64,000 nt of DNA from Lysobacter sp. (GCA_019634715.1 JAHCAU010000016.1:62001-126000), one strand, 5' to 3'. Positions 17,327 through 26,934 are shown, counted from the stretch's first letter. The notes: generated by a model not told the origin, from the sequence alone. Numbers and translations: made by a program.

Positions 17327-18675
17327 TGAGCCACTGGTTCCCGCCCCTGCCGCGTTTCGGTCTCGGCCAGCAGGCCACGCGTCTCGACGCGTTGCCCGGC
17401 CGCTTCGACCCGTGGCTGCTCGGCGTGGCGCTGGCGCTGGCCGGCGTGGGCGTGGTGATGGTCGCGTCCAGCTCGATCGCGATCGGCGAGGGCCTGGATG
17501 TCGGCCCGTACTACTTCCTGACCAAGCACCTGATGTTCCTCGCGCTGGGCGCCTGCGTCGCCGGCTGGCTGATGCGCACCGAGCTGAAGTCGATCGAGCA
17601 GAAGGATCGCCTGCTGCTGGTGCTGTGCTTCGTGCTGCTGCTGCTGGTGTTCGTGCCAGGCATCGGCAAGACGGTGAACGGCGCCAAGCGCTGGCTCAAC
17701 TTCGGAATCATGGGCTTCCAGGCGGTGGAAGCGGTGAAGCTGATGTACATCATCTGGCTCGCCAGCTACCTGGTGCGCTTCCGCGACGAGGTCAACGCGA
17801 CCTGGGGCGCGATGTTCAAGCCGCTGGGCGTGGCGGTCGCGCTGGTCGCGCTGCTGATCCTGCAGCCGGACTTCGGCTCGCTGTCGCTGATCCTCGCGAT
17901 CACCGCGGGCATGCTCGTGCTCGGCGGTGTGCACATGCCGCGCATGTTCGGGCCGGTGCTGGTCGGCCTGCCGGTGCTGGCCGTGATCGCCATCGCCGAG
18001 CCGTATCGCCTCAATCGCTTCACCTCGTTCTGGGACCCGTGGGCCGATCCGTTCGGCAGCGGCTACCAGCTGACCAACGCGCTGATGGCGATCGGCCGCG
18101 GCGAATGGTTCGGCGTCGGCCTCGGCGGCTCGGTGCAGAAGCTGTCTTACCTGCCGGAAGCGCATACCGATTTCATTCTCGCGGTGATCGCCGAGGAGCT
18201 GGGCTTCGTCGGCGTCTGCCTGGTGATCGCGCTGTATGCGGTGCTGGTCGGGCGCGCGTTCTGGATCGGCCTCAAGTGCGTCGAGATGCGCCGCCACTTC
18301 GCCGGCTACTGCGCGTTCGGCATCGCGCTGTGGATGGCGCTGCAGAGCTTCGTCTCGATCGGCGTGAACCTCGGCCTGCTGCCGACCAAGGGCCTGACCC
18401 TGCCGCTGATTTCGTCCGGCGGTTCCAGCGTGCTGGGCACCTGCGCCGCGCTCGGCCTGCTGCTGCGCATCTCCTACGAACTGGACCGTGCCGAACGCCA
18501 GGTCGCGCGCCTGCGCGGCGAGGCGGCGCAGGTGCCGGTCGGGATCGAGCCGGGCACGCCGCCGCAGACAACGCAGCCCTTGCCCTCGACCACCGCATCG
18601 GCGCTCGGCAGCACGCCGCGCGGCACCAGCCGCCTGCGCGATCGCGTCGAACCGAGCTTCGGGAGGGGCGCATGA
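17326..18675 (+). CDS. ftsW: septal peptidoglycan polymerase FtsW
   Basis: The 449-aa SEDS-family membrane protein has about ten helices. Diagnostic segments include GAKRWLNFGIMGFQAVEAVK at about 120, LQPDFGSLSLI at about 180, YQLTNALMAIGRGEWFGVGL at about 246, and GLTLPLISSGGSSVLG at about 355. FtsW polymerises lipid II at the septum together with FtsI. The C-terminal cytoplasmic tail of about 60 residues is Pro/Thr/Arg-rich and longer than in E. coli. The gene overlaps murG by four bases. Confidence 0.96.
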   Translation: MSHWFPPLPRFGLGQQATRLDALPGRFDPWLLGVALALAGVGVVMVASSSIAIGEGLDVGPYYFLTKHLMFLALGACVAGWLMRTELKSIEQKDRLLLVLCFVLLLLVFVPGIGKTVNGAKRWLNFGIMGFQAVEAVKLMYIIWLASYLVRFRDEVNATWGAMFKPLGVAVALVALLILQPDFGSLSLILAITAGMLVLGGVHMPRMFGPVLVGLPVLAVIAIAEPYRLNRFTSFWDPWADPFGSGYQLTNALMAIGRGEWFGVGLGGSVQKLSYLPEAHTDFILAVIAEELGFVGVCLVIALYAVLVGRAFWIGLKCVEMRRHFAGYCAFGIALWMALQSFVSIGVNLGLLPTKGLTLPLISSGGSSVLGTCAALGLLLRISYELDRAERQVARLRGEAAQVPVGIEPGTPPQTTQPLPSTTASALGSTPRGTSRLRDRVEPSFGRGA

Positions 18676-19769
18676 GCGCGGCCGCCGAATCCCCCATGCA
18701 GGGCGCCCCCGTGATCATCCTCGCCGGTGGTACCGGCGGACACATCTTCCCGGGCCTCGCGCTGGCCGCGGCGCTGCGCGCGCGCGACATCCCGGTGCTG
18801 TGGCTCGGCGCCGAGGGCGGCATGGAAACGCGCCTGGTGCCGCAGCACGGCATCGACATCGAAACCATCGTCATCTCCGGCGTGCGCGGCAAGGGCCTGG
18901 GCACGCTGCTGCGCGCGCCGCTGCGCGTGCTGTCGGCGATCCGCAGCGCGCGCGACATCCTGCGCCGCCACCGGCCGCGCGCCGTGGTCAGCTTCGGCGG
19001 CTTCGCGGCCGGGCCGGGCGGCATCGCCTCCGCGCTGGCCGGGATCCCGCTGCTGGTGCACGAGCAGAACCGCGCGCCGGGCATGACCAACCGCGTGCTC
19101 TCGCGCTTCGCGCGCCGGGTGCTGACCGGGTTCCCGGATGCCTTCCCCGGCAAGGAAACCGTGGTCGGCAATCCGGTGCGCGAGGTGATCGCGCAGGTGC
19201 CGCCGCCGCGCGAACGTTTCGCCGGTCGCGGCGACGACGACATGCGCGTGCTCGTGCTCGGCGGCAGCCAGGGGGCGCGTGCGCTGAACACGGCCATGCC
19301 GGCCGCGCTGCGCCAGCTCGATGGCGCCGGCGTGATCGTGCGCCACCAGTGCGGCGAGCGCATGCGCGACGAGGCGGAGCAGGCGTATGCCGACGCCGGC
19401 GTCGTGGCTTCGGTCGAACCCTTCATCGCCGACATGGCCGCCGCCTACGCCTGGGCCGACGTGGTGGTCTGCCGCGCCGGCGCGCTGACGCTCGCCGAAC
19501 TGTGCTCGGCCGGCGTCGCCAGCGTGCTGGTGCCGCTGCCGACCGCGGTCGACGACCACCAGACCAAGAACGCGCAGTACCTCGCCCAGCGTCGCGCCGC
19601 CGTGCTGCTCAGGCAGGACGACGAACTCGCGTCGAAGCTGGCGATGGAACTGCGCAATTTCGTGCTCGACCCGGCGAAGCGGCTGTTCATGGCCGAAGCC
19701 GCACGATCGCTCGCCAGGAACGATGCGGCCGACCGCGTCGCCGATGCCGTGCTGGAGGTGGCGCGATGA
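18672..19769 (+). CDS. murG: UDP-GlcNAc:lipid I GlcNAc transferase MurG
   Basis: The 365-aa GT28 enzyme carries IILAGGTGGHIFPGLALAAA at about 15-34, VSFGGFAAGPGGIAS at about 107, HEQNRAPGMTNRVL at about 129, and CRAGALTLAEL at about 269 with the acceptor/UDP-GlcNAc site. It converts lipid I to lipid II on the inner face of the membrane. A 157-bp spacer containing a repeat element separates it from murC, which is one of the few gaps in the cluster. Confidence 0.97.
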   Translation: MSAAAESPMQGAPVIILAGGTGGHIFPGLALAAALRARDIPVLWLGAEGGMETRLVPQHGIDIETIVISGVRGKGLGTLLRAPLRVLSAIRSARDILRRHRPRAVVSFGGFAAGPGGIASALAGIPLLVHEQNRAPGMTNRVLSRFARRVLTGFPDAFPGKETVVGNPVREVIAQVPPPRERFAGRGDDDMRVLVLGGSQGARALNTAMPAALRQLDGAGVIVRHQCGERMRDEAEQAYADAGVVASVEPFIADMAAAYAWADVVVCRAGALTLAELCSAGVASVLVPLPTAVDDHQTKNAQYLAQRRAAVLLRQDDELASKLAMELRNFVLDPAKRLFMAEAARSLARNDAADRVADAVLEVAR

Positions 19770-19770
19770 G

Positions 19771-19918
19771 GCCGGGATCGGGCATTCGCGATTCGCGATC
19801 CGCGGAAGCGGGGCAGGGCGGAAGCCCGGTCCGTGGCGCGAGACGTTCCCCGACCGATGCGCCGTCCTGCGTGGCCGCCGTGCCTGCGATTCCCCATTCC
19901 CGATTCCCCATTCCCGGC
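19771..19918. repeat. GATTCCC-type inverted-repeat element, copy 1 (murG-murC gap)
   Basis: The gap begins GCCGGGATCGGGCATTC and ends with GATTCCCCATTCCCGA repeated and closing in CCCGGC, so the ends are imperfect inverted repeats. The core between them is unrelated to the cores of the two other copies (23041-23160 and 31604-31801). No gene lies inside. Confidence 0.65.
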
Positions 19919-19926
19919 TCCTCCCG

Positions 19927-21375
19927 ATGATCCGCCGACTGCTCGACACCCAGGACCTCTCGAAAGCGTTTCCGCGCGTGCACTTCGTCGGCATCGGCGG
20001 CGTCGGCATGAGCGGCATTGCCGAGGTGCTGTGCACCCTCGGCTACCAGGTCTCCGGATCGGACAACGCCGACAGCGCCACCACCCGCCGGCTGGCGTCG
20101 CTGGGCGTCACCGTCTGCCGCGGCCACGCCGCCGCGAACGTGCTCGGTGCCGACTGCGTGGTCGTCTCCAGCGCGATCAGGCGCGACAACCCCGAATGGA
20201 TGGAAGCGCGCGCGCAGCGCATCCCGGTGGTGCCGCGCGCCGAGATGCTGGCCGAACTGATGCGCTTCCGTCGCGGCATCGCCATCGCCGGCACCCATGG
20301 CAAGACCACGACGACCTCGCTCACCGCCAGCGTGCTCGCCGAGGGGGCGCTGGATCCGACCTTCGTGATCGGCGGGCAGTTGCTCGCCGCCGGCGCCAAT
20401 GCGCGCCTGGGCAGCGGCGACTGGCTGGTGGCCGAGGCCGACGAGAGCGACGGCAGCTTCCTGCGCCTGAACCCGTCGATCGCGGTCGTCACCAACATCG
20501 ACGCCGACCATCTCGAGAACTATGGCGGCGACTTCGCGCGCGTGCAGGCCGCGTTCTCCGAATTCCTGCACCGCCTGCCGTTCTACGGCCTGGCCGTGCT
20601 GTGCATCGACGATCCGGAGGTCGCCGCGCTCGCCGCCGACATGCCGCGCCATGTCATCAGCTACGGTTTCGCCGCCGAGGCCGACGTGCGCGCCGAGGAA
20701 GTCGAGCAGGCCGGTGCGGCGATGCGCTTCACGCTCTGCCTGCCCGACGGCACGCGCACGCCGACGACGCTGGCCTTGCCGGGGCGCCACAACGTGCAGA
20801 ACGCGCTGGCCGCCGCCACCATCGGCTGGCAGCTCGGCGTGGCGCCGGAGACCATCGCGCGCGCGCTGGAGAAGTTCGCCGGCATCGGTCGCCGCTTCAA
20901 CCTGCTCGCCGAGCTCACCACGGGGCAGGGCGCGAAGGTGCAGCTGGTCGACGATTACGGCCACCACCCCAAGGAGCTGGAAGCGGTGTTCGAGGCCGCG
21001 CGCGGCGGCTGGCCGGATCGCCGGCTCGTGGTCGCGTTCCAGCCGCATCGCTACAGCCGGACGCGCGACCTTTTCGACGACTTCGCCGCCGTGCTGTCGA
21101 ACGTCGACGCACTGGTGCTGACCGAGGTCTATCCGGCCGGCGAAGCGCCGATCGCCGGCGCCGACGCCAGGTCGCTCGCACGCAGCATCCGCGCCCGCGG
21201 CCGCATCGATCCGGTGGTCGTGGGCGGCGCCGGCGATCTCGCGCGGGTGTTGCCCGACGTGCTCCACGACGGCGACCTGCTGCTGCTGATGGGCGCGGGC
21301 GACATCGGCCATGCCGCGCAGCAGATCGCCACGCATGGCTTTCACCTGGACAACGAAGAAGGACGCCGGCCGTGA
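19927..21375 (+). CDS. murC: UDP-MurNAc:L-alanine ligase MurC
   Basis: The 482-aa Mur ligase begins MIRRLLDTQDLSKAFPRVHF, then VGIGGVGMSGIAEVL at about 21, and the ATP loop AGTHGKTTTTSLTASVL at about 121. VDDYGHHPKELEAVF at about 341 is the C-terminal Mur signature. It attaches L-Ala to UDP-MurNAc. The ATG at 19927 is preferred; the frame upstream of it only reads repeat-derived sequence. The stop overlaps the GTG of ddlB. Confidence 0.97.
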   Translation: MIRRLLDTQDLSKAFPRVHFVGIGGVGMSGIAEVLCTLGYQVSGSDNADSATTRRLASLGVTVCRGHAAANVLGADCVVVSSAIRRDNPEWMEARAQRIPVVPRAEMLAELMRFRRGIAIAGTHGKTTTTSLTASVLAEGALDPTFVIGGQLLAAGANARLGSGDWLVAEADESDGSFLRLNPSIAVVTNIDADHLENYGGDFARVQAAFSEFLHRLPFYGLAVLCIDDPEVAALAADMPRHVISYGFAAEADVRAEEVEQAGAAMRFTLCLPDGTRTPTTLALPGRHNVQNALAAATIGWQLGVAPETIARALEKFAGIGRRFNLLAELTTGQGAKVQLVDDYGHHPKELEAVFEAARGGWPDRRLVVAFQPHRYSRTRDLFDDFAAVLSNVDALVLTEVYPAGEAPIAGADARSLARSIRARGRIDPVVVGGAGDLARVLPDVLHDGDLLLLMGAGDIGHAAQQIATHGFHLDNEEGRRP

Positions 21376-22349
21376 GCATCGCCACGCCATCGCCACGTTT
21401 CACCGATCCGCGCGTGTTCGGCCGCGTCGCCGTGCTCATGGGCGGGACCAGCGCCGAACGCGAGGTCTCGCTCGATTCAGGCCGCAACGTGCTGGACGCG
21501 CTGCGCGCGCGCGGCGTCGATGCGCACGCCGTCGACGGCATCCCGGCGCTGATCGATGCCCTGCGCGAGGGCCAGTACGACCGCGTTTTCAACATCCTCC
21601 ACGGCAACCGGGGCGGCGGCGAGGATGGCGTGCTGCAGGGCGCGCTCGAAGCGCTGGGCGTGCCCTACACCGGCTCGAAGGTGCTGGGCAGCGCGCTGAG
21701 CATGGACAAGATCCGCACCAAGCAGGTGTGGATGAGCGAAGGCCTGCCGACGCCGAAGTTCGTGCGCATCGCGCCGGGCAGCGACCTGCGCGCCGCCGCG
21801 GCCTCGTTGGGCCTGCCGGTGTTCGTGAAGCCGTCCTGCGAAGGCTCCAGCGTCGGCGTGTTCCGCATCCTCGCCGACGGCGACCTCGACGCCGCCGAAG
21901 CCTTCGCCGCGAATTATCCCGGCGAGCTGCTGATGGAGCGGATGGTGCAGGGCGACGAATTCACCGTCGGCATCTTCGGCGACATCGCGCTGCCGTCGAT
22001 CCGCATCGTGCCGGCGGGAGAGTGGTACGATTACCACGCCAAGTACGTCGCCGACGACACGCAGTACCTGTGTCCCGGCCTCGAAGGCGACGACGAGACC
22101 ATCCTTCGCGACCTTGCGCTGCGCGCCTTCCGCGCCGCCGGTTGCAGCAGCTGGGGGCGCGTCGACGTGATGCGCGACCGCCGCCACGGCTTCCAGCTCA
22201 TCGAGATCAACACCGCGCCGGGCATGACCAGTCACTCGCTGGTGCCCAAGGCCGCGGGCCGGATCGGCATCGATTTCGAGACCCTGTGCTGGATGGTGCT
22301 GGAAACCTCGATCGACGCAGCCTCCAAACCGGAGGTGGGCGGCCGATGA
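21372..22349 (+). CDS. ddlB: D-alanine--D-alanine ligase
   Basis: The 325-aa ATP-grasp ligase makes D-Ala-D-Ala. It shows GRVAVLMGGTSAEREVSLDS at about 18-37, GEDGVLQGALEALGVPYTGS at about 83, FVKPSCEGSSVGVFRI at about 152, and the catalytic QLIEINTAPGMTSHSLVPKA at about 276. The start is GTG at 21372, overlapping the murC stop, and the end overlaps ftsQ by four bases. Confidence 0.96.
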   Translation: MSIATPSPRFTDPRVFGRVAVLMGGTSAEREVSLDSGRNVLDALRARGVDAHAVDGIPALIDALREGQYDRVFNILHGNRGGGEDGVLQGALEALGVPYTGSKVLGSALSMDKIRTKQVWMSEGLPTPKFVRIAPGSDLRAAAASLGLPVFVKPSCEGSSVGVFRILADGDLDAAEAFAANYPGELLMERMVQGDEFTVGIFGDIALPSIRIVPAGEWYDYHAKYVADDTQYLCPGLEGDDETILRDLALRAFRAAGCSSWGRVDVMRDRRHGFQLIEINTAPGMTSHSLVPKAAGRIGIDFETLCWMVLETSIDAASKPEVGGR

Positions 22350-23173
22350 ACGCCTTCCTGCGACTCGTCGCGTGGCTGCTGGCCCTGGCGCTGGTGACGC
22401 TGCCGGTGGTGGCGGTCATCCAGGGCTGGGTCGGCGCCGAGCGCTGGCCGCTGCGCACGCTGCGCGTGGTCGGCGACCTCGAACGCGTCGATGCCGCGCA
22501 CCTGCGCGCGACCGTCATGCCGCATGCCCGCCGCGGATTCTTCGCGGTGCGCCTGGAAGACGCGCAGGCGGCGGTGGCGACGTTGCCGTGGGTCGAGTCG
22601 GCGGAAGTGCGCAAGCAGTGGCCGGACGTGCTGATCGTGCGCGTCGAGGAACACCGGCCGTTCGCCTGGTGGGGCGAGGACCGGCTGCTCTCCGAGCGCG
22701 GCCGCCTGTTTCCCGCCGCGAACGTGGCCGTGCCCAAGGGCCTGCCGCGTTTCGAAGGGCCGGTGTCGCGCAGCAAGGACCTGGTCGCGCTGTACAACGA
22801 ATCGCGCGCGCTGTTCGCGCCGATCGGCGTCGACGTGCAGTCGCTGCGCATCGATGCGCGCGGCAGCTGGTCGATGACCCTGTCCAGCGGCGCGGAGCTG
22901 CTGCTCGGTCGCGATGACGCCCGCCTGCGCCTGGCGCGGTTCGCGCGTCTGCTGCCGCAGTTGCAGGCCCAGGACCCGCGCACGCTCGCGCGCGCCGACC
23001 TGCGCTACACCAACGGTTTCGCGCTGACGTGGCGCGAGACGCCGGGAATCGGGAATGGGGAATCGGGAGTCGAGAGAACGCCCGTTGCCGTCCCACCGCT
23101 TCCCGCGACCCGAACACTTGCTTCTCGACCATTCCCGATTCCCGATTCCCGATTCCCGGCATTCCCCACATGA
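22346..23173 (+). CDS. ftsQ: cell division protein FtsQ with repeat-derived C-terminal tail
   Basis: The 275-aa bitopic protein has a membrane helix (LVAWLLALALVTLPVVAVI), a POTRA domain (WPLRTLRVVGDLERVDAAHL) and the FtsQ beta domain, ending RADLRYTNGFALTWRETP at about residue 231. The last 44 residues (GIGNGESGVERTPVAV to RFPAFPT) are encoded by a GATTCCC-type repeat element and have no counterpart in the family as I know it. The stop still overlaps the ftsA ATG. FtsQ links FtsL/FtsB with the rest of the divisome. Confidence 0.94.
   Translation: MNAFLRLVAWLLALALVTLPVVAVIQGWVGAERWPLRTLRVVGDLERVDAAHLRATVMPHARRGFFAVRLEDAQAAVATLPWVESAEVRKQWPDVLIVRVEEHRPFAWWGEDRLLSERGRLFPAANVAVPKGLPRFEGPVSRSKDLVALYNESRALFAPIGVDVQSLRIDARGSWSMTLSSGAELLLGRDDARLRLARFARLLPQLQAQDPRTLARADLRYTNGFALTWRETPGIGNGESGVERTPVAVPPLPATRTLASRPFPIPDSRFPAFPT
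23041..23160. repeat. GATTCCC-type inverted-repeat element, copy 2 (inside ftsQ 3' end)
   Basis: The left end, about 36 bases from 23041 (GCCGGGAATCGGGAATGGGG onward), and the right end, finishing at 23160 (GATTCCCGATTCCCGGC), are near-perfect inverted repeats around a core of about 45 bases. The whole element is read through in frame as the ftsQ tail. Confidence 0.75.
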
Positions 23174-24405
23174 ACCGCAAAGGCGACAAATCGCTCATCG
23201 TCGGCCTCGACATCGGCACCTCGAAAGTGGTGGCGCTGGTGGGCGAGTACGCGCCGGGCAATCCGATCGAAGTCATCGGCATCGGCACGCACGAATCACG
23301 CGGGCTCAAGCGCGGCGTCGTCGTCGACATCGAGTCGACCGTGCAGTCGATCCAGCGTGCGATCGAAGAGGCCGAGCTGATGGCCGGCTGCGAGATCCGC
23401 TCGGTCTATGCCTCGATCTCCGGCAACCACGTGCAGTGCCGCAATTCCCCGGGCATCGTGCCGATCCGCGACGGCGAGGTCAGCTACATGGACCTCGACC
23501 GCGTGCTGGAGGCGGCGAAGGCCGTGGCCATTCCCGCCGACCAGAAGATCCTGCACGCGATCCCGCGCGACTACGTGCTCGACGACTCGCAGGAAGGCAT
23601 CCGCAACCCGGTCGGCATGACCGGCGTGCGCCTGGAGGTGCATGCGCACCTCGTGGTCTGCGCGCAGTCGGCGGCGGCGAACATCAGCAAGTGCGTGCAG
23701 CGCTGCGGCCTGCAGGTGGACGACCTGATCTTCTCCTCGCTGGCCTCCAGCACCGCGGTGCTGACCAGCGACGAGCGCGAACTGGGCGTGGTGCTGGTCG
23801 ACATCGGCGCCGGCACGACCGACATCGCGGTGTTCGTGCACGGCGCGATCTGCCACACCGCCTCGCTGCCGATCGCCGGCGACCACGTCACCAACGACAT
23901 CGCGCACATGCTGCGCACGCCGACGCCGGAAGCCGAGCAGATCAAGGTCCGCTACGCCTGCGCGCTGGCCCAGCTGGCGACGGCGGAGGAAAGCATCCAG
24001 GTGCCCAGCGTCGGCGATCGTCCGCCGCGTCGCCTGCCGCGCCACGCGCTGGCGCAGGCGGTGCAGGGCCGCTACGAGGAAATCTTCGAGATGGTGCAGG
24101 CCGAGTTGCGCCGCTCGGGCTTCGAGGAACTGGTGCGCGCCGGCATGGTGCTCACCGGCGGCGCTTCGAAGATGGAAGGTGTGGTCGAACTGGCCGAGGA
24201 AATGCTGCAGATGCCGGTGCGCGTCGGTATTCCGCAGCACGTCAGCGGCCTGGGCGAAGTGGTCGGCAACCCGGTGCACGCCACCGGCGTGGGCCTGCTG
24301 CTGATGGGCAGCCAGATCGAGCATCCGCGCCGCCCGGTGATCCCCGCCGGTCGCGCGCTCGGCGTGTTCAACAAGCTCAGGAACTGGTTCAAGGGCGAGT
24401 TCTAG
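23170..24405 (+). CDS. ftsA: cell division protein FtsA
   Basis: The 411-aa actin-like protein begins with the phosphate loop LIVGLDIGTSKVVALVGEY and contains VVLVDIGAGTTDIAVF at about 202 and MVLTGGASKMEGVVELAEEM at about 324. The C-terminal amphipathic membrane-targeting helix is VFNKLRNWFKGEF. FtsA tethers FtsZ to the membrane and recruits later division proteins. The ATG at 23170 overlaps the ftsQ stop. Confidence 0.97.
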   Translation: MNRKGDKSLIVGLDIGTSKVVALVGEYAPGNPIEVIGIGTHESRGLKRGVVVDIESTVQSIQRAIEEAELMAGCEIRSVYASISGNHVQCRNSPGIVPIRDGEVSYMDLDRVLEAAKAVAIPADQKILHAIPRDYVLDDSQEGIRNPVGMTGVRLEVHAHLVVCAQSAAANISKCVQRCGLQVDDLIFSSLASSTAVLTSDERELGVVLVDIGAGTTDIAVFVHGAICHTASLPIAGDHVTNDIAHMLRTPTPEAEQIKVRYACALAQLATAEESIQVPSVGDRPPRRLPRHALAQAVQGRYEEIFEMVQAELRRSGFEELVRAGMVLTGGASKMEGVVELAEEMLQMPVRVGIPQHVSGLGEVVGNPVHATGVGLLLMGSQIEHPRRPVIPAGRALGVFNKLRNWFKGEF

Positions 24406-24510
24406 CGATTGCTCCACGGATGACGGCACGTCTCGGGACGAGGCGCATGTGAAACGCGATACGGATCCAACAGACAACAGCGATACCTATAAATAGACGA
24501 GGACACGGAC

Positions 24511-25737
24511 ATGGCATATTTCGAACTGGTCGAAAAGATGGCCCCGAATGCGGTCATCAAGGTCGTTGGCGTGGGCGGCGGCGGCGGCAATGCCGTGGCG
24601 CACATGGTCAACGGCTGCATCGAGGGCGTCGAGTTCATCACCGCGAACACCGATTCGCAGGCGATCAAGAACTGCGGCGCCAAGCTCCAGCTGCAGCTGG
24701 GCAGCAACGTCACCAAGGGCCTGGGCGCGGGCGCGAACCCGGAGGTCGGCCGCCAGGCCGCGCTGGAAGACCGCGAGCGCATCATGGACGCCCTGCAGGG
24801 CGCCGACATGGTGTTCATCACCGCCGGCATGGGCGGCGGCACCGGCACCGGCGCCGCGCCGGTCGTCGCGCAGCTGGCCAAGGAAATGGGCATCCTGACG
24901 GTGGCCGTGGTCACCAAGCCGTTCCCGTTCGAAGGCCGCCGCCGCATGCAGGTCGCGCTCAAGGGCATCGAGGAGCTGTCGCAGCACTGCGATTCGCTGA
25001 TCACGATCCCGAACGAGAAGCTGATCACCGTGCTCGGCCGCAACGCGACGATGATCCAGGCCTTCCGCGCCGCCAACGACGTGCTGCAGGGCGCGGTGCA
25101 GGGCATCGCCGACCTGATCGTGCGTCCGGGCCTGATCAACGTCGACTTCGCCGACGTGCGCACCGTCATGTCCGAAATGGGACTGGCGATGATGGGCACC
25201 GGCAGCGCACGCGGCGATGACCGCGCCCAGGCCGCGGCCGAAGGCGCGATCAACAACCCGCTGCTCGACGACGTGAACCTGGCGGGCGCCAACGGCATCC
25301 TGGTCAACATCACCGCCGGCCCGGACTTCACCATGGCCGAGTTCGACGAAGTGGGCCGCACGATCGAGAACTTCGCGTCGGAAGACGCGACCGTCGTGAT
25401 CGGCACCGTGCTCGACCCGGACATGCAGGACGAGGTGAAGGTGACCGTGGTCGCCACCGGCCTCAACCGCGCGGTCTCGCGCCAGGCCGTGCGCGACCGC
25501 GACGAAATCCCGGCGCCGACGCGTCGTCCGCAGGTGCAGTTGATCAACACCCAGGGCCGTCGCGACGGCACCACCGGGATGATGATCGACGAGCCGGCGG
25601 CGTTCACCCCGGGCGTGGGCATCGCCGCCAACCTGCGTGGTCGCGGCAGCGATGCCGCCACCCCCGCCGCCGCCGATTTCGGCAGCGACAGCAGCTACCT
25701 CGACATCCCGGCCTTCCTCCGCCGCCAGGCGGACTGA
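24511..25737 (+). CDS. ftsZ: cell division GTPase FtsZ
   Basis: The 408-aa tubulin homologue has VGVGGGGGNAVAHMV at about 16, the GTP loop GMGGGTGTGAAPVVAQLAKE at about 107, and NVDFADVRTVM at about 210. The C-terminal conserved peptide YLDIPAFLRRQAD binds FtsA, ZipA and similar partners. A 105-bp gap separates it from ftsA and contains TATAAA at about 24490 close to the gene, so a local promoter is possible. A strong terminator follows. Confidence 0.98.
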   Translation: MAYFELVEKMAPNAVIKVVGVGGGGGNAVAHMVNGCIEGVEFITANTDSQAIKNCGAKLQLQLGSNVTKGLGAGANPEVGRQAALEDRERIMDALQGADMVFITAGMGGGTGTGAAPVVAQLAKEMGILTVAVVTKPFPFEGRRRMQVALKGIEELSQHCDSLITIPNEKLITVLGRNATMIQAFRAANDVLQGAVQGIADLIVRPGLINVDFADVRTVMSEMGLAMMGTGSARGDDRAQAAAEGAINNPLLDDVNLAGANGILVNITAGPDFTMAEFDEVGRTIENFASEDATVVIGTVLDPDMQDEVKVTVVATGLNRAVSRQAVRDRDEIPAPTRRPQVQLINTQGRRDGTTGMMIDEPAAFTPGVGIAANLRGRGSDAATPAAADFGSDSSYLDIPAFLRRQAD

Positions 25738-25804
25738 CCGGCGGTCGATCCATCGGGGACCGGGCCGGCAGCGGCCCGGGTGCTCCCCGCGTGTCGTGTC
25801 CTTT

Positions 25805-25834
25805 CCCGCCGGGTCGACCGGCCCGGCGGGTTTT
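25805..25834 (+). terminator. intrinsic terminator after ftsZ
   Basis: CCCGCCGGG (25805-25813) pairs with CCCGGCGGG (25822-25830) and is followed directly by TTTTCTT. It closes the dcw transcript before lpxC. The rest of the 288-bp gap holds a weak -10 (TAATCT at 25932-25937) that may serve lpxC. Confidence 0.85.
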
Positions 25835-26025
25835 CTTGCTTCTGCGGGCGGCAGCGACCAGCTTCCTTGCAGGCGCCGTTGCAGGCCCGGAACGATCCAT
25901 TTCTTCCGTTCAGGTTCAGCCTGACGCGTGCTAATCTGCCTGCCCACTCGACATGAGTGCTCCCCGGCCGCACGGATCCGCGTGTCGTCTCCAGCACGAT
26001 TCCCGCACAAGATTCCCCACCGCCC

Positions 26026-26934
26026 ATGGCCCAGCAACGCACCCTGCAGAACATGATCCGCGCCACCGGCGTGGGCCTGCACAGCGGCGAGAAGGTCTAT
26101 CTGACCCTCCGCCCGGCACCGGTCGACACCGGCATCGTGTTCCGTCGCGTCGATCTGGAGCCCGTCGTCGAAATTCCCGCCCGTGCCGACCTCGTGACCG
26201 AGACCATGCTCTGCACCGGCCTCAGCCGCGACGGTGGCAAGGCGATGACCGTCGAGCACCTGATGTCCGCATTGGCGGGCCTGGGCGTCGACAACCTCTA
26301 TGTCGAACTGTCGGCGCCCGAAGTGCCGATCATGGACGGTTCCTCCGGCCCGTTCGTGTTCCTGCTGCAGTCGGCCGGCATCGTCGAGCAGAATGCGCGC
26401 AAGCGCTTCCTCCGCATCCTCAAGCCCGTGGAAGTGCGCGACGGCGACAAGATCGCCCGCTTCGAGCCCCACGACGGCTTCCGCCTCGGTTTCACCGTCG
26501 AATTCAACCATCCGGCCATTCCGGCGTCGCAGTCGCGCGCCGTGGTCGAGTTCTCCACCGAGAACTACATCCGCGAAGTCAGCCGCGCGCGCACCTTCGG
26601 TTTCATGCGCGACCTCGAGTTCATGCGCGAGCGCAACCTCGGCCTCGGCGGCTCGATGGACAACGCGATCGTGCTCGACGAATTCCGCGTGGTCAACGAC
26701 GATGGCCTGCGCTATGCCGACGAGTTCGTCCGCCACAAGATCCTCGATGCGGTGGGCGATCTCTACCTTGCAGGCCATCCCATCCTTGGCGCCTACGAGG
26801 GCTTCAAGTCCGGCCACGCCCTCAACAACACGCTGGTCCGCGCCCTGCTGGCCGACGCCTCGGCTTGGGACATCGTCACCTTCGACGACCGGACCCCGGT
26901 CCCGGTGGTCTACGGCGCCCTGCAGCCGGCCTGA
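26026..26934 (+). CDS. lpxC: UDP-3-O-acyl-N-acetylglucosamine deacetylase LpxC
   Basis: The 302-aa zinc enzyme performs the committed step of lipid A synthesis. Zinc ligands are His78 (TVEHLMSAL), His237 and Asp241 (RHKILDAVGDLYL), and the catalytic His264 is in KSGHALNNTLVRALL. The upstream in-frame ATG at 25957 is rejected: the ATG at 26026 gives the usual MAQQRTLQNMIRATGVGLHS N-terminus. Its position after ftsZ is the standard gammaproteobacterial order. Confidence 0.97.
   Translation: MAQQRTLQNMIRATGVGLHSGEKVYLTLRPAPVDTGIVFRRVDLEPVVEIPARADLVTETMLCTGLSRDGGKAMTVEHLMSALAGLGVDNLYVELSAPEVPIMDGSSGPFVFLLQSAGIVEQNARKRFLRILKPVEVRDGDKIARFEPHDGFRLGFTVEFNHPAIPASQSRAVVEFSTENYIREVSRARTFGFMRDLEFMRERNLGLGGSMDNAIVLDEFRVVNDDGLRYADEFVRHKILDAVGDLYLAGHPILGAYEGFKSGHALNNTLVRALLADASAWDIVTFDDRTPVPVVYGALQPA

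Noticed and set aside
23041..23160. Tandem GATTCCC units as a possible CRISPR array
   Set aside because: Units are about 8 bases, without spacers of constant length, and form an inverted-repeat element; no cas gene is present.
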